Below, piece by piece: positions 5,998 to 6,911 of a stretch of 6,911 bases of DNA. The notes under the pieces were generated by a model that had not been told where the DNA came from, did no database searches, and was given only the letters and a program-made list of their open reading frames with translations. Origin of the DNA: Bacteroidota bacterium (lineage in GTDB: Bacteria; Bacteroidota; Bacteroidia; 2-12-FULL-35-15); assembly GCA_026391935.1 (NCBI GenBank), contig JAPLDC010000428.1, positions 1-6,911 of the forward strand, read 5' to 3'. A program made the translations under genes and the position numbers. The first letter of the stretch is position 1. Every line of letters begins with the position of its first letter.

Positions 5998-6883
5998 ATT
6001 CCTTTTTCAGATATTGTTTTAATAATCCGTTTCCAAAAATGGTTGCAAGAATGATCATTGTTCCTAGATAAAAACCGGGAGTCATTAATTCATCTTTTTT
6101 CCAAAGAATATAAGCGATGATAATTCCATAAATGGTCTCTAAATTTACAGTGAGAGTAATAGTATAAGGACTTATCTTTTTCATCAGATTAACGCTTGCT
6201 ATAAAAGGAAATGCTGTCCCTAAAATCGACAATACAGAAAGCCATCCCCATCCTCCAGGACTAATGCTAAAAAATTCGGGCTTAAATTCTCCAGTAAAAA
6301 AAAGATAAATTGTCAATGCTAAAAACCCTCCTCCCAATTCATAAAAAGCTATGACAGGTGATGAAATCCTTCTTACAAGCAAACCATTGAAAACAGTAAA
6401 AAAAGAAGAAGTTAGCGCAGCCAGCATTCCAAAAATAATTCCTAATGTGTATTGCGTTTCAACTTGAAAGATCAGAGCAATCGCTCCGATAATGACCATT
6501 CCAAAAGCTATTTCATAGCGAATGATCTTTCGTTTATAAAATATCGGTTCAATAATAGAAGTAAACAATGTTCCTGTTGCAAACGCCACCAAGGTAACCG
6601 ACACATTCGAAACATTGATCGCGTTGTAAAAACAAAACCAATGAAAGGCGATGATAGCACCTATTCCAACAAGGCGAAAAATATCCTTCTTAGGAAGCTG
6701 TATGCTTTTTTTTGTAAGAATTAGATAGGAAGAAACGGTGATCACAGTGATCAACATCCGAAACCAAACTAACTGATAAGCAACAACGCCTTCAATATTG
6801 ATGAGTTTACCAAGAATCGGAGACCAGCCCCAGATGAGAACAATAAAATGTAATAAAAGAAGATTTTTATTTTTGAAAAGCAT
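5996..6883 (-). CDS. EamA/DMT-superfamily membrane transporter
   Basis: A 295-aa inner-membrane protein of the drug/metabolite transporter superfamily. It has about ten hydrophobic helices arranged as two EamA repeats (roughly 8-138 and 147-287). The first repeat opens with LIWGWSPILGK (16-26) and closes with IEPIFYKRK (111-119). The second repeat ends with the matching LETIYGIIIAYILWKKDEL (248-266). This EP/ET..(Y/F) plus basic end is typical of EamA exporters. The C-terminus (KQYLKKE) is basic and probably cytoplasmic. Family members export amino acids, metabolites or drugs; the substrate cannot be told here. The ATG at 6883 is chosen because it gives a standard short N-terminus before helix 1. 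The frame stays open upstream through a TTG at 6901 to the window edge, so a longer start is possible but unlikely. It converges with the PKD gene, and its promoter lies outside the window or in the last bases. Confidence 0.9.
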   Translation of the reverse strand: MLFKNKNLLLLHFIVLIWGWSPILGKLINIEGVVAYQLVWFRMLITVITVSSYLILTKKSIQLPKKDIFRLVGIGAIIAFHWFCFYNAINVSNVSVTLVAFATGTLFTSIIEPIFYKRKIIRYEIAFGMVIIGAIALIFQVETQYTLGIIFGMLAALTSSFFTVFNGLLVRRISSPVIAFYELGGGFLALTIYLFFTGEFKPEFFSISPGGWGWLSVLSILGTAFPFIASVNLMKKISPYTITLTVNLETIYGIIIAYILWKKDELMTPGFYLGTMIILATIFGNGLLKQYLKKE

Positions 6884-6911
6884 ATATTTATTTTGCCCCA
6901 AAAGATTTATG

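Noticed and set aside
6452..6724. 90-codon open frame on the plus strand opposite the transporter gene
   Set aside because: The product is rich in Lys, Asn and Ser with no domain, and it mirrors hydrophobic codons of the transporter.
6884..6901. TTG at 6901 as start of the transporter gene
   Set aside because: It would add six polar residues ahead of a standard N-terminus. The ATG at 6883 fits the family better, though the open frame to the window edge prevents full exclusion.

Overview
The window looks like chromosomal DNA of a member of the Bacteroidota. The evidence is AT-rich sequence, three secreted proteins with type IX secretion system (T9SS) C-terminal sorting domains, the long insert-containing form of IspG, leaders that are A/T-rich without Shine-Dalgarno sequences, and a promoter-like site matching the Bacteroidota sigma-factor pattern (TTTG / TAnnTTTG). 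Genus cannot be read from the sequence. No rRNA, tRNA, CRISPR array, transposase, phage gene or attachment site was seen.

Layout: (1) 44-999, minus strand: a secreted 298-aa protein with a PCMD-like beta-sandwich region and a T9SS tail, followed by a strong intrinsic terminator. (2) 1062-2999, minus strand: ispG, the [4Fe-4S] enzyme of the MEP isoprenoid pathway. A promoter for gene 1 appears to sit over the ispG stop codon. (3) 3000-3368: a divergent intergenic region with promoter-like sites facing both ways and no gene. (4) 3369-4466 and 4502-5941, plus strand: a secreted M43-type zinc metalloprotease and a four-PKD-domain secreted protein, 35 bp apart with no terminator between them, so probably one transcript. 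It ends at a clear intrinsic terminator at 5964-5997. (5) 5996-6883, minus strand: a ten-helix EamA/DMT-family transporter, convergent with the PKD gene.

The three T9SS cargo proteins would be exported by Sec, moved across the outer membrane by T9SS machinery encoded elsewhere, and released or anchored at the cell surface. The protease and the PKD protein plausibly act together outside the cell, but their substrate is not visible here. ispG and the transporter are housekeeping-type neighbours with no evident link to them.

I do not see a new multi-gene system. The points worth a second look are small: a 16-bp tandem duplication inside ispG read in two frames, a protease with no room for a propeptide and an altered Met-turn, a strict four-cysteines-per-repeat pattern in the PKD protein, and compact overlapping signals at gene ends.
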